Source: Planktothrix tepida PCC 9214
GTDB taxonomy: Bacteria; Cyanobacteriota; Cyanobacteriia; Cyanobacteriales; Microcoleaceae
Reading direction: 5' to 3'
Length of the DNA stretch: 64,000 bases
Assembly: GCF_900009145.1 (NCBI RefSeq)
Contig: NZ_LN889813.1
Coordinates: 123,345-187,344 of the forward strand
Shown here: positions 49,573-57,868 of the stretch, piece after piece
How the letters are laid out: the number at the start of each line of letters is the position of its first letter
How positions within the stretch are numbered: the stretch's first letter is position 1
Made by a program: the position numbers and the translations under genes
The notes under the pieces: generated by a model
Database searches by the model: none
What the model was told of the DNA's origin: nothing
Seen by the model: the letters and a program-made list of their open reading frames with translations, nothing else

Positions 49573-50874
49573 TTGAAAGACGTGGGCTTTGAATACGGTT
49601 ATTGTAAAGTTCGAGACTTGTTACTCCGTCGCCTCAAAGCCAACTTTGGAGAACGTCGCCTTAACCGTTTGGCGGACTATATGACAGGTTACATCCAACA
49701 ACAAATTTCCCTCCCCCATAATAGTCGCATTGCTTGGCAATTAGGCCCCGAACCCCACTGGACAGCCCTAGCTTATACTCGACCAGGGGAAGCCCTGGAA
49801 CAAATTAGAACAGCGATAGAACAAGCTTTAAAACAAGCGGATGCTCAAGAACGGGTGCGTTTAGCGTCTTTAGTTGAAAGTTATGGCGATTTACTCCAAG
49901 AAGCCGGATTTGCCCCTATCCTCACCCTAGCACAACAGTTAGAAGCAGAACCCTCTGAAGAACTGCCCCTATCGGTGTTTTCCTTTGAAACCGTTACTGT
50001 TAACAACCGAGGGAAAATTATCAAACGGGAAACCAAACAAGCGCGGTACTTCACCGAAGACTTGGGGGATGGTGTGACGTTAGAGATGGTTTATATTCCT
50101 GGGGGGACATTCCTCATGGGTTCACTGGAAATGGAAAAAGACAGCTACGAGAGTGAACGTCCTCAACATCAAGTCACTATTCCCCCGTTCTTTATGGCAA
50201 AATATCCCATTACCCAAGCCCAATGGAAAGCCGTTGCGAACTGGCCTAAAATTCAACGGGATCTCAACCCTGACCCTTCGGACTTCAAAGGGGATAACCG
50301 ACCTGTAGAAAACGTTCAATGGTACGATGCAGTCGAATTTTGTGCCAGACTGCTACAACGCACCGGACGGAACTATTGTTTACCCTCAGAAGCCCAATGG
50401 GAATATGCGTGTCGCGCTGGTACTCAAACCCCCTTTTACTTTGGGGAAACGATAACCAGTGATTTAGCCAATTATGATGCAAGAACAACCTATGCAGATG
50501 AACCGAAAGGGAAATATAGAGAAGAAACTACCCCCGTCGGTGAATTTCCTCCTAATGCCTTTGGATTGTATGATCTACATGGTAATGTCTGGGAATGGTG
50601 CGCCGATCCTTGGCATGAAAACTATAAAAAAGCTCCAACAGGAGGAGAAGTTTGGGGTGAAAAAAATGATAATGATAATCTTTATCAAATCTATGATCTT
50701 GAAAATTTAGTCAACTTATTAAACAGGAATGATATCCGGGTGTTACGCGGAGGTTCGTGGTACTACGTTCCCGGGTATTGCCGCGGTGCCTATCGTAACT
50801 GGGTCGAGCCGGTCAGTCGGCTCAGGTACTTCGGATTTCGTATTGTTTCCCTCCCGCCTGCGTGGACTCTTTAG
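49573..50874 (+). CDS. 3' part of formylglycine-generating-enzyme-like (SUMF1/EgtB/PvdO) gene
   Basis: Continuation of the gene begun at 47617; host sequence starts at 49591. It encodes the rest of the helical N-terminal module (VRDLLLRRLKANFGERRLNR), a linker, and an intact FGE-sulfatase domain: DGVTLEMVYIPGGTFLMGS, MAKYPITQAQWKAV, CLPSEAQWEYACRAGTQ, FGLYDLHGNVWEWCAD, RVLRGGSWYYVPGYCRGAYR, GFRIV. In other systems such domains are used as sensors or modifiers; the catalytic role here is unknown. It has no own ribosome site, so the product is probably lost or made only as a fragment. In the restored gene the protein would be about 506 residues. Confidence 0.8.
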   Translation: MKDVGFEYGYCKVRDLLLRRLKANFGERRLNRLADYMTGYIQQQISLPHNSRIAWQLGPEPHWTALAYTRPGEALEQIRTAIEQALKQADAQERVRLASLVESYGDLLQEAGFAPILTLAQQLEAEPSEELPLSVFSFETVTVNNRGKIIKRETKQARYFTEDLGDGVTLEMVYIPGGTFLMGSLEMEKDSYESERPQHQVTIPPFFMAKYPITQAQWKAVANWPKIQRDLNPDPSDFKGDNRPVENVQWYDAVEFCARLLQRTGRNYCLPSEAQWEYACRAGTQTPFYFGETITSDLANYDARTTYADEPKGKYREETTPVGEFPPNAFGLYDLHGNVWEWCADPWHENYKKAPTGGEVWGEKNDNDNLYQIYDLENLVNLLNRNDIRVLRGGSWYYVPGYCRGAYRNWVEPVSRLRYFGFRIVSLPPAWTL

Positions 50875-50972
50875 CCCTTTGCTCTTTAGCTCTTTTGCCC
50901 TTTACCCTCTTTTTTTTACCCTTAGCGAGCGAAGCGAGCTTTAAAATTTTTTTTTCAAAAACGATATGTCTT

Positions 50973-51070
50973 GTTGCTAGGTTCTACCTAGCAATACTCC
51001 ATTGCAGGCTCCGCCTGCTAGAATCAGAGGCAGAGCCTCCCCTAGAGATTCCCTGGTAGAACCAGGGAAC
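50973..51070 (+). repeat. Dispersed hairpin repeat, copy 2
   Basis: Same hairpin series as 47477-47575 (GTTGCTAGGTTCTACC..., CAGGCTCCGCCTG, CCCTGGTAGAACCAGGG). The two copies bracket the formylglycine-enzyme-like gene. Confidence 0.85.
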
Positions 51071-51090
51071 TAGGAGTTATAATCTTTGTT

Positions 51091-51222
51091 AAAAACCCGG
51101 TTTTTTGACCCCGCAGTTAACTTTCAGAAATCGGGTTTTTGAGTTAACTTAATATTAATCATCAAAATTTGGATAAAAACTCGGTTTCTCAACTCCGCAG
51201 TTAACATTGAGAAACCCAGTTT
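51091..51222 (+). repeat. Two tandem AAAAAC(C/T)CGGTTT...-type repeats
   Basis: Copy A (51091-51140) and copy B (51175-51222) share the pattern AAAAACYCGGTTT..., CCGCAGTTAAC, GAAAYCSGGTTT and each can fold as an imperfect hairpin. A half copy lies at 47601-47615. This is a dispersed, non-coding, probably genome-wide repeat. The 413-bp gap 50875-51287 contains only repeats. Confidence 0.8.
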
Positions 51223-51305
51223 AGCGATTGAGTCAGGAAAGATTTATAATACCAGAGATAAAAATAAAAATTAGTAAGTAGAGGTGTGTGCGATTGGATA
51301 TAGTA

Positions 51306-52553
51306 ATGGTTTGGATGGAAAATATTGCTTGGGGACTAGGTTCTATCTTAGGTGCGGAACTGGTACGAGATATTTACCATACCCTGGCTCATGTTTTTAC
51401 ACCGTTATATCGTTTGCATAATTGGCATCATCGGGTATTCCGTCCCGATTTAACCCCAGTTAGTGAAGATATTTATCGCCAAGCTCATTGGTATAATGAC
51501 GTTCCTGAAGCTGGTGTTATGTTAAGCTTTACGTTAATTTTATTAGCGATCGCCCATATTTACAGCCCTGAACAACAAGGATTTGCCCTTCTGGGTTGTA
51601 TTTATACCTTCGGTTTTTTATTATCTGCTATTGCTAGAGGAATGGGAATTCCAAATGCGGATAAACTCACCGATTTAACCCATCTTCCGGGTGAATTTTC
51701 CAGTCCACCTGCACCTTGGATGGTGAATCGAACTTACCATTGGCGGCATCATTTTGATAATCAAAACGCTTATTTTTGTGGAACCTTTACGGTATTAGAT
51801 AAAATCATGGGAACGGCACTTTCATTAAAAGGAAAAACCGTTGCAGTCACCGGAGCATCAGGAACTCTCGGACAAGCACTCCTCTTTCATTTACACTTAA
51901 AAGGTGCCAAAATTTTGGCGTTGACTTCCAGTGAACAAACCCTAAGCTTAACGGTTGAAGGAGAAACAATTCCCATCAAAACCGTCACTTGGAAAGTCGG
52001 ACAAGAACAACAATTAGCTGAGTTATTGCAAAAGGTTGATATTTTAATTTTAAATCACGGGATTAATGTTCAGGGTCTTAGAACAGAAGAGGCAATCTCT
52101 CAATCCTATGAAGTCAATACATTTTCCTGTTGGCGACTGTTAGAATTATTTCTGAGTACCGTTCGCACCAACGCCGATATCGCCAAAAAAGAAGTTTGGG
52201 TCAATACCTCCGAAGCCGAAGTGGGGCCAGCCTTAAGTCCCCTTTACGAACTCAGCAAGCGGACGTTAGGGGATTTAATCACTCTCCGTCGTTTAGATGC
52301 ACCCTGCGTCATTCGTAAATTGATTTTAGGGCCATTTAAGAGCAATTTAAACCCCATTGGTGTCCTGTCTCCTGACTGGGTGGCTCAACAAATTCTTAAA
52401 CTTGCCCAAGCCGATGTCCGCGATATAATTGTAACTATCAATCCCCTGACATTTCTTGCCTTTCCCATTAAAGAATTCTGGGTGTCTACTTATTTCAAAG
52501 TGTTCAGTCGTAAATCTGCTGATATAACCACTACTGCTCTCAAGCGCAATTAG
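51306..52553 (+). CDS. Bifunctional sterol-desaturase-like / short-chain dehydrogenase
   Basis: About 415 residues. The N-terminal half is a fatty-acid-hydroxylase-like membrane domain with His boxes (YHTLAH, HNWHHRVF, YHWRHHF) and hydrophobic helices. The C-terminal half is a Rossmann short-chain dehydrogenase with GKTVAVTGASGTLGQAL, LILNHGIN and a YELSK-type Tyr-x3-Lys (SPLYELSKRTLG). This fusion is widely annotated in cyanobacteria; the substrate is unknown. The frame is open to GTG 51288, near GAGG at 51281; I chose ATG 51306, but the GTG or the TTG at 51294 could be used. Confidence 0.85.
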   Translation: MVWMENIAWGLGSILGAELVRDIYHTLAHVFTPLYRLHNWHHRVFRPDLTPVSEDIYRQAHWYNDVPEAGVMLSFTLILLAIAHIYSPEQQGFALLGCIYTFGFLLSAIARGMGIPNADKLTDLTHLPGEFSSPPAPWMVNRTYHWRHHFDNQNAYFCGTFTVLDKIMGTALSLKGKTVAVTGASGTLGQALLFHLHLKGAKILALTSSEQTLSLTVEGETIPIKTVTWKVGQEQQLAELLQKVDILILNHGINVQGLRTEEAISQSYEVNTFSCWRLLELFLSTVRTNADIAKKEVWVNTSEAEVGPALSPLYELSKRTLGDLITLRRLDAPCVIRKLILGPFKSNLNPIGVLSPDWVAQQILKLAQADVRDIIVTINPLTFLAFPIKEFWVSTYFKVFSRKSADITTTALKRN

Positions 52554-52691
52554 AAGCCTAGAGAGTTCAGGAGTTGGTACTGGGGGGCGAGAGGTTGATG
52601 GTCAAAATTAGGAGAATTGTTTTCTCACTCCTCCTAATTTTTCAGGGTTAATTCTGCCTGTCTAATTTCAAATCTTTCCATCTACACTCCA

Positions 52692-53576
52692 ATGAATAAG
52701 AGTTTGAGACTATTCCAGAAGGTCAATATTTGGGGAGAAAAAAACTCCTCTAAAAGTAGACTTTTTTCCATCGGCATCTTAGCGGTTAATCTTCCCCTAC
52801 TCGGTTCGACACTTTATTTAATTTTACATCCTCAATTTCCCTTGGGAAAAGAAATTTTTGCCGTTGTTTTTTTTAGTACAATTGCTGGATTTATTTTATT
52901 AAATCATAAAATAAGCCAAGTTGAACAGTCTATTATTAAGGCAACAACAGCTTTAAATTCCTATTGTGAAACAGGAGAGATTTTAAACTGTAATTCTAGT
53001 CCTTATTATGAACTTAAAAACTTGTTTAAAGCCATTGAATATAACCTTCAAAAAAGTGAGCAGAGAATTGTAGAGCTTGAGACTATAATTAGCTCTCGAC
53101 AAGAAGAATTTTTTCAAATTATTCTGGAACAAGAAACCGCAGAAAGCCATCTTCGTCAATGTTTGGGTATCGCATCCCGTCATCATTTACCTTTATGTAT
53201 TGCCTTAGTAAAGATTGAAGGGATTGATTTACTTGAAAATTCAGATCCTTTAACCCCTCAACCCCCGGAAGTAACGGCTCTAATTCAGAAATTTCAACAG
53301 CTTTTACGAGAAAGTGATTGGGCTGTTCATTGGGGAGATCAAGAATTTTTATTAGCGATCTTTTCAGAATTACCCGGAACCAAACTAGCACTCAGTCGCA
53401 TTTTAAATCATTTCTTAACCGACCCAGAAACACTTCCCAGCACTCCTCCTCAATGTTCGATGTATATTGGATTTACAGCAGCACAACCCAATGAACATTA
53501 TCGCGCCTGTATTGAACGCGCAAACCAAGCTTTACAAAAAGCCAAAACGACAGGAGAACATTGTGTTTATCTGTGA
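52692..53576 (+). CDS. Membrane protein with degenerate GGDEF-like domain
   Basis: A 294-residue protein. Two N-terminal hydrophobic segments (LAVNLPLLGSTLYLIL and FAVVFFSTIAGFILLNH), then a coiled region (QRIVELETIISSRQEEFFQI) and a GGDEF-shaped domain: HHLPLCIALVKIEGIDLLEN, then HWGDQEFLLAIF in place of RxGGDEF, and ERANQALQKAKTTGEHCVYL at the end. The key GGDEF Gly-Gly-Asp-Glu-Phe is altered, so it is probably not an active diguanylate cyclase. It could act as a c-di-GMP-independent signalling partner; this is inference. Confidence 0.7.
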   Translation: MNKSLRLFQKVNIWGEKNSSKSRLFSIGILAVNLPLLGSTLYLILHPQFPLGKEIFAVVFFSTIAGFILLNHKISQVEQSIIKATTALNSYCETGEILNCNSSPYYELKNLFKAIEYNLQKSEQRIVELETIISSRQEEFFQIILEQETAESHLRQCLGIASRHHLPLCIALVKIEGIDLLENSDPLTPQPPEVTALIQKFQQLLRESDWAVHWGDQEFLLAIFSELPGTKLALSRILNHFLTDPETLPSTPPQCSMYIGFTAAQPNEHYRACIERANQALQKAKTTGEHCVYL

Positions 53577-53647
53577 GGAATGTTGAGGATTGACTCTTAA
53601 TAGAAAACTTATAATCTCTATTGATCGGGTCTTTCTTTATATATAAT

Positions 53648-54604
53648 TTAACCAGTGAACCAGTGATTAATTCCAAATCCAACCGCACGATTATAGAATA
53701 AAAGTTCAGAGGCTATTTTTAAAGCGGATTTTTGACCAATATTGGTTTCAAAAACTGACGAAAAAACAGCATCAATTTCATGATTTTGGCAAAAGTTCTT
53801 GAGTTTTTTGGGAGAACCGAAAATAGCAGGCTTAATGACAAAAATATCTAGCCATCCTTGTTGATAGCAAGAGTTTAATTGTTGTAAATTAGCAACGGAT
53901 TCATCTAAGGCGAGGAGGGTACTATAGCGATCGCATAATTCTAACATTAAATCTAATTGATCAATCGATAAGGGTTGTTCTAAAAATTCGATTTCAATTA
54001 ACCCTTGATTTGCATTGATTAAATCACAATGTTCTAACCATTTTTTTGCTTGCTCAAAGGTTAAACCCTCATTGGCATCTAACCTGAGATGGATTTTTTG
54101 AGCTTGAGTGGGGCTTAAAGTTGTTGTTATACTATGAATTAACTTTTGGAAAATATTGATTTCTTCAGTTATATCATCAACGCCTATTTTCCATTTAAAA
54201 GTTTTAGCTCCTTGCTGAAATAGAGTTTTCCAAGTTGTTAATACGGTTTCTCCGGCGGGTAATAATTCGCTATAGTGAAGTTTATTAATATCAAGAAAGC
54301 TGTTAGGATTTAACTCTGTGAATGCCGATTCAAACCCAAACTGACAAGCGGGTAGATGGTCGGGAATGGTGAAAATTGTTTCGATTGAAATGCGACTTGG
54401 AAGTTGTTGACAAAATATAAGTGCATCTTCCATTGTTTCCGACCCAAACCAACTTAACGGAGCAATTTCTCCCCATCCGATATTACCCTGCTTATCCGTT
54501 AAATTTAAAATAATGCCTTCTCGCATTTTCCACATTCCGTGAGCCGTTTTTAGAGGGATTTTAAACGGACGTTGATAGGGTTGAAATTGAAATTGATAGT
54601 TCAT
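53648..54604 (-). CDS. menC: o-Succinylbenzoate synthase
   Basis: Enolase-superfamily enzyme of menaquinone/phylloquinone synthesis, which dehydrates SHCHC to o-succinylbenzoate. Catalytic and metal residues are visible: TFKWKIGVDD (Lys), RLDANEG (Asp), IEFLEQPL (Glu), LALDESV (Asp), FVIKPAIFGS (Lys). Length 318 residues. It overlaps menH by 4 bp (ATGA), so the two are translated as a coupled pair; phylloquinone is the photosystem I cofactor in cyanobacteria. Confidence 0.93.
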   Translation of the reverse strand: MNYQFQFQPYQRPFKIPLKTAHGMWKMREGIILNLTDKQGNIGWGEIAPLSWFGSETMEDALIFCQQLPSRISIETIFTIPDHLPACQFGFESAFTELNPNSFLDINKLHYSELLPAGETVLTTWKTLFQQGAKTFKWKIGVDDITEEINIFQKLIHSITTTLSPTQAQKIHLRLDANEGLTFEQAKKWLEHCDLINANQGLIEIEFLEQPLSIDQLDLMLELCDRYSTLLALDESVANLQQLNSCYQQGWLDIFVIKPAIFGSPKKLKNFCQNHEIDAVFSSVFETNIGQKSALKIASELLFYNRAVGFGINHWFTG

Positions 54605-55410
54605 TCGGATAAAAATTTAATAATGGCATTGATCCACGCTTGAGAATTTTCGATTAAAATATTATGACCACAATGAGAGACAATTTGCAACTGGGAAACG
54701 GGAGATAATATGTTCATTTCTTGATTAATTTGTTTAAATTTATGATCAAATTCTCCAACTAACAGCAATAAAGGAATTTTATTTGGTGGCAATTTTTCCC
54801 AGAGTGAAGGTTGATTTCCTGTTCCTAAATAACGCAGAGATTTTGATAATTCCAGAGGATTATTGTTTAAGCGCTGGGTAAAAACTTGTTTAAATTTAGG
54901 ATGATTTTTTAAGCTTTTAAACAAAGGTTGATCATACCACTGCTCTAAAAAGGTTGTGAAATCTAAGGTTTGCAGTTGTTCGACTTTTTGAAGATCACAA
55001 ATAAACCGTTGTAATCGTTCTGATTCAGTTTTCAGTCCGGGAGATGTGGATTCTAATATAACTTTTTGGAAATATTGAGGAAAATGTAGCGTTAAATATA
55101 ATCCTAATCTTCCCCCCATAGAATATCCCATTAAATAACATTGGAAAATCTTCAGATGGTTTAACACTTCTATTAACGCCGTTGCTGTTTGTGGCATTGT
55201 ATAATAACTATCCTCTCCTAAAACTTGGGTTTTGCCATGTCCTGGGAGGTCAATCGTTAAACAGCAAAACTGAGAGAAAAGAGGAAAAATTCGAGCGTTA
55301 AAATCCTGACTATTTCCCAAAAATCCATGTAAAAATAAAATAACAGGTTGATTAATATCACCGTTTAGGGTATAATAAAATTGATAATTTTTTAACATTA
55401 TAAACGGCAT
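54601..55410 (-). CDS. menH: SHCHC synthase (MenH), alpha/beta hydrolase
   Basis: 2-Succinyl-6-hydroxy-2,4-cyclohexadiene-1-carboxylate synthase, the step before MenC. An alpha/beta-hydrolase fold of 269 residues: LFLHGFLGNSQDF (oxyanion loop), LPGHGKT, nucleophile Ser in LMGYSMGGRLGLYL, catalytic Asp in LVGEFDHKF and His in HCGHNILIEN. Start ATG 55410; ATG 55398 (MLKNYQF) is equally plausible, with no clear ribosome site for either. It precedes menC directly. Confidence 0.9.
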   Translation of the reverse strand: MPFIMLKNYQFYYTLNGDINQPVILFLHGFLGNSQDFNARIFPLFSQFCCLTIDLPGHGKTQVLGEDSYYTMPQTATALIEVLNHLKIFQCYLMGYSMGGRLGLYLTLHFPQYFQKVILESTSPGLKTESERLQRFICDLQKVEQLQTLDFTTFLEQWYDQPLFKSLKNHPKFKQVFTQRLNNNPLELSKSLRYLGTGNQPSLWEKLPPNKIPLLLLVGEFDHKFKQINQEMNILSPVSQLQIVSHCGHNILIENSQAWINAIIKFLSE

Positions 55411-55437
55411 AGGATTTAAAAAAATTCTATCAGGGGA

Positions 55438-55656
55438 TTAATCAAGCATCCAATGTAAGACGGGAACAGAAGCCGCACAAAAGGCCATAAATCCAAATAA
55501 CCCTAAGAGCATCCCAAAAAATAGAAATTCTTCGCCTTTTTCTTTAGCAAGTTTAACAATAAAATAGCTGTAACCATAACAGGCGATAAAGAAAATAACG
55601 ATAAATGCGGTGAAATAATACTGCATTGTGGTTTCGCTCAATTTAGATTCAGCCAC
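55438..55656 (-). CDS. Small two-helix membrane protein
   Basis: A 72-residue protein with two hydrophobic helices (about 11-29, FTAFIVIFFIACYGYSYFIV, and 43-67, FFGMLLGLFGFMAFCAASVP) separated by KLAKEKGEEF. I do not recognise its family. It lies 27 bp upstream of menH on the same strand, so it may be co-transcribed with menHC. Confidence 0.55.
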   Translation of the reverse strand: MAESKLSETTMQYYFTAFIVIFFIACYGYSYFIVKLAKEKGEEFLFFGMLLGLFGFMAFCAASVPVLHWMLD

Positions 55657-55861
55657 ACTTAAGTAGCTTTACTGATTATTGTACTAAACTTTGGTTAAAA
55701 ATGAAAGAACACAGACGTACCAAGGCGAAGCCAGACCGTAGGCTGAAGTGGGTTTGGCTCTCCTGTCGATAGGTCATAAGCAAGGCTGATTTAAAAAGGC
55801 AAGTTAATCGTTTTTCTCACCTCCTCTCAAAATTTTTTAAGATTTAGAAATAAAATAAATA

Positions 55862-57748
55862 TTACAACCGCTTTAATAAGACTCCAGTTTGCCAATAATA
55901 AGCTTCTTGTTTAACCGCTAAAACTTGGAAAAAGGGTTTCCATTTAGCTTGAAAATAATCTAAATCATAGAAAACCAGTGAGCGGGTATCTCGTCCCAAG
56001 GTAAACATCCCAAAATCTTGATTAATATATTCAAAATAATTTTGAATGCAAGCCTGTTTCTGTTCTTCGGGCCAGACATTATTATTAGAAAGCCATTGTT
56101 CTGGAAAGTCCTTAATTTTTTCAAAAATAAAGCGTTCTTGCAGTGTAATAAAAGCCAGTCCTCCGGGTTTTAAAATGCGTCGGAGTTCCAACAACCAAGC
56201 ATCAGCTAAATCATCAATATGGGTAAAGACAGAACCTGCATAAATTAAATCAAAATAGCGATCTTCAAAGGGTAAATGGGGCATTGTTGTCCCGACAAAA
56301 AAATGAAAGGGGGGACTCATATTTTGTTGACACCAAGTAATACAATCAGCGTTAATATCTGTTCCCCAGATTTCACAAATCTCGGATAAATCTGCTAACT
56401 GCCGAAGAATACGTCCCGATGCACACCCAAAATCTAAAATTCGGCTTCCTGTTTTGAGAAAATATCCACACTCTCGCAATACACTTAACATCACCTGAAC
56501 CTGAGTTTTTCCAGAGTTAAGATAATACTCCTCATTTTCTGCAAAAACTAACATAATTTCTTGAGGAGGAACAGGAAATTGCCATTTTCCGGTTTGAGGA
56601 TTTTTACCCAAAGAAAGGGATTTAGGCAACGCATAAGAGGGATTTTGTCCCGATTTGGGGTAATACTTTAACCAGTCAATAGGTTCTAGTAGGTTTGATG
56701 AGGCGTTGGAAGAATTAATTGCTGGAATTCCGAGCAGTTCATTTAATTTTTCTTGCGCTGATATATTATTGGGTTGCAGTTTTAACACCGTTTCAAAACA
56801 AGTAATTGCATCTTTTTTCTGTTCTAAATTAAGATAAGCTAAACCTAAGTTATAATAACAAGAAGCTTCCGTTGAATTCAATTCTAAAGCTTGTTGATAA
56901 GTCTGAATTGCCTCTTGCCATCGTTGTAATTGAATTAACCCATCTCCTAAATTTTTATAAGACCAAAAGAAATCGGATTTAATTTGATTGGCTGTGGTAT
57001 AAACATTAACCGCTTCTTGCCATCGTTTTAACTGAGATAAAGCATCTCCTAAATTAATATAAGACCAAAAGAAATTCGGATCAATGGAAATCGCTTGTTG
57101 ACACACTGGAATGGCTTCTTCCCATCGCTCTAATTGAATTAATGCTTTACTTAAGCCAATATATGACCAAAAAAAGTCCGGTTTCAATTCCAGGGAACGG
57201 CGATAAATAGGAATAACTTCTTCCCATCTTTCTAATGTCGTTAATAGTTCTCCTAATTTTTGATAAACTCCCCAATAGTTCGGATCTAATTCCCTCGCTT
57301 TTTGATAGATAGGAACGGCTTTTTCCCATTGTTGAGTCTGGGCTAAACATTCTCCTAAACTATTATAAACCCAAAAGCAATTTGGATCTAATTGACAGGC
57401 TTTTTCATAGACAGGAATGGCTTCTTCCCAGCGTTGTAATTTAATGAATGCTTCTCCTAAATTATTATAAGCCCAAAATTCATTAGGATTTAATTCAATA
57501 ACTTTTTGATAGGCGGTAGCAGCTTGTTCAAATTGTTCAAGCTTGAGGGAATAGTAGCCAATTCTTTGATAAGCTAAGAGGGATTGAGGTTCAATATTAA
57601 TCAGTTGTTGATAACACGCGATCGCTTCTGGAAATTGTCCACTTTCTTGATATTGAATTGCCTGTTGATATAATTCACTCATGAGCGGGGCATAGAGATT
57701 GGTGGAGGGGGAAATTAGTATAGTATCTTGTGGATTAGATGGGTTCAT
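55862..57748 (-). CDS. TPR protein fused to SAM-dependent methyltransferase
   Basis: A 628-residue cytosolic protein. The first 340 residues hold about nine tetratricopeptide repeats of 34 residues with an unusual conserved Phe-Trp-Ser-Tyr at each start (FWAYNNLGEAF, FWVYNSLGECL, FFWSYIGLSKAL, FFWSYINLGDAL). The C-terminus is a class I methyltransferase: ILDFGCASGRILRQLAD (motif I), FDLIYAGSVFTHIDDLADAW, RRILKPGGLAFITLQERFIF. Similar TPR-methyltransferase proteins exist in cyanobacteria; the substrate is unknown. It is a single gene, full length. Confidence 0.85.
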   Translation of the reverse strand: MNPSNPQDTILISPSTNLYAPLMSELYQQAIQYQESGQFPEAIACYQQLINIEPQSLLAYQRIGYYSLKLEQFEQAATAYQKVIELNPNEFWAYNNLGEAFIKLQRWEEAIPVYEKACQLDPNCFWVYNSLGECLAQTQQWEKAVPIYQKARELDPNYWGVYQKLGELLTTLERWEEVIPIYRRSLELKPDFFWSYIGLSKALIQLERWEEAIPVCQQAISIDPNFFWSYINLGDALSQLKRWQEAVNVYTTANQIKSDFFWSYKNLGDGLIQLQRWQEAIQTYQQALELNSTEASCYYNLGLAYLNLEQKKDAITCFETVLKLQPNNISAQEKLNELLGIPAINSSNASSNLLEPIDWLKYYPKSGQNPSYALPKSLSLGKNPQTGKWQFPVPPQEIMLVFAENEEYYLNSGKTQVQVMLSVLRECGYFLKTGSRILDFGCASGRILRQLADLSEICEIWGTDINADCITWCQQNMSPPFHFFVGTTMPHLPFEDRYFDLIYAGSVFTHIDDLADAWLLELRRILKPGGLAFITLQERFIFEKIKDFPEQWLSNNNVWPEEQKQACIQNYFEYINQDFGMFTLGRDTRSLVFYDLDYFQAKWKPFFQVLAVKQEAYYWQTGVLLKRL

Positions 57749-57868
57749 TGTCTTGGGTGTAAATTGTTGAACTGGGTTACTTTTATCTATTCTATCAGTG
57801 AATTGCTGTATTTTCTGAATTAGGTAAAAGTCAAAAGAAAAATATTGATTTTACTTTTTATCCTGAGA

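Larger units (their letters stand above)
47854..49590. mobile_element. IS605-type insertion sequence, 1737 bp, apparently intact
   Basis: Carries divergent tnpA (plus) and tnpB (minus). The tnpB-side end begins GACACTCCCACCCC with the hairpin CACCCC/GGGGTG at 47862-47887; the same terminus recurs in reverse at 63588-63601, which fixes the boundary. The tnpA-side end has hairpins CCGCCTAAAGGCGG (49541-49554) and CCCACG/CGTGGG (49566-49586). No target duplication, as expected. The flank on the tnpA side reads GTATTC in the element's orientation. Confidence 0.88.
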
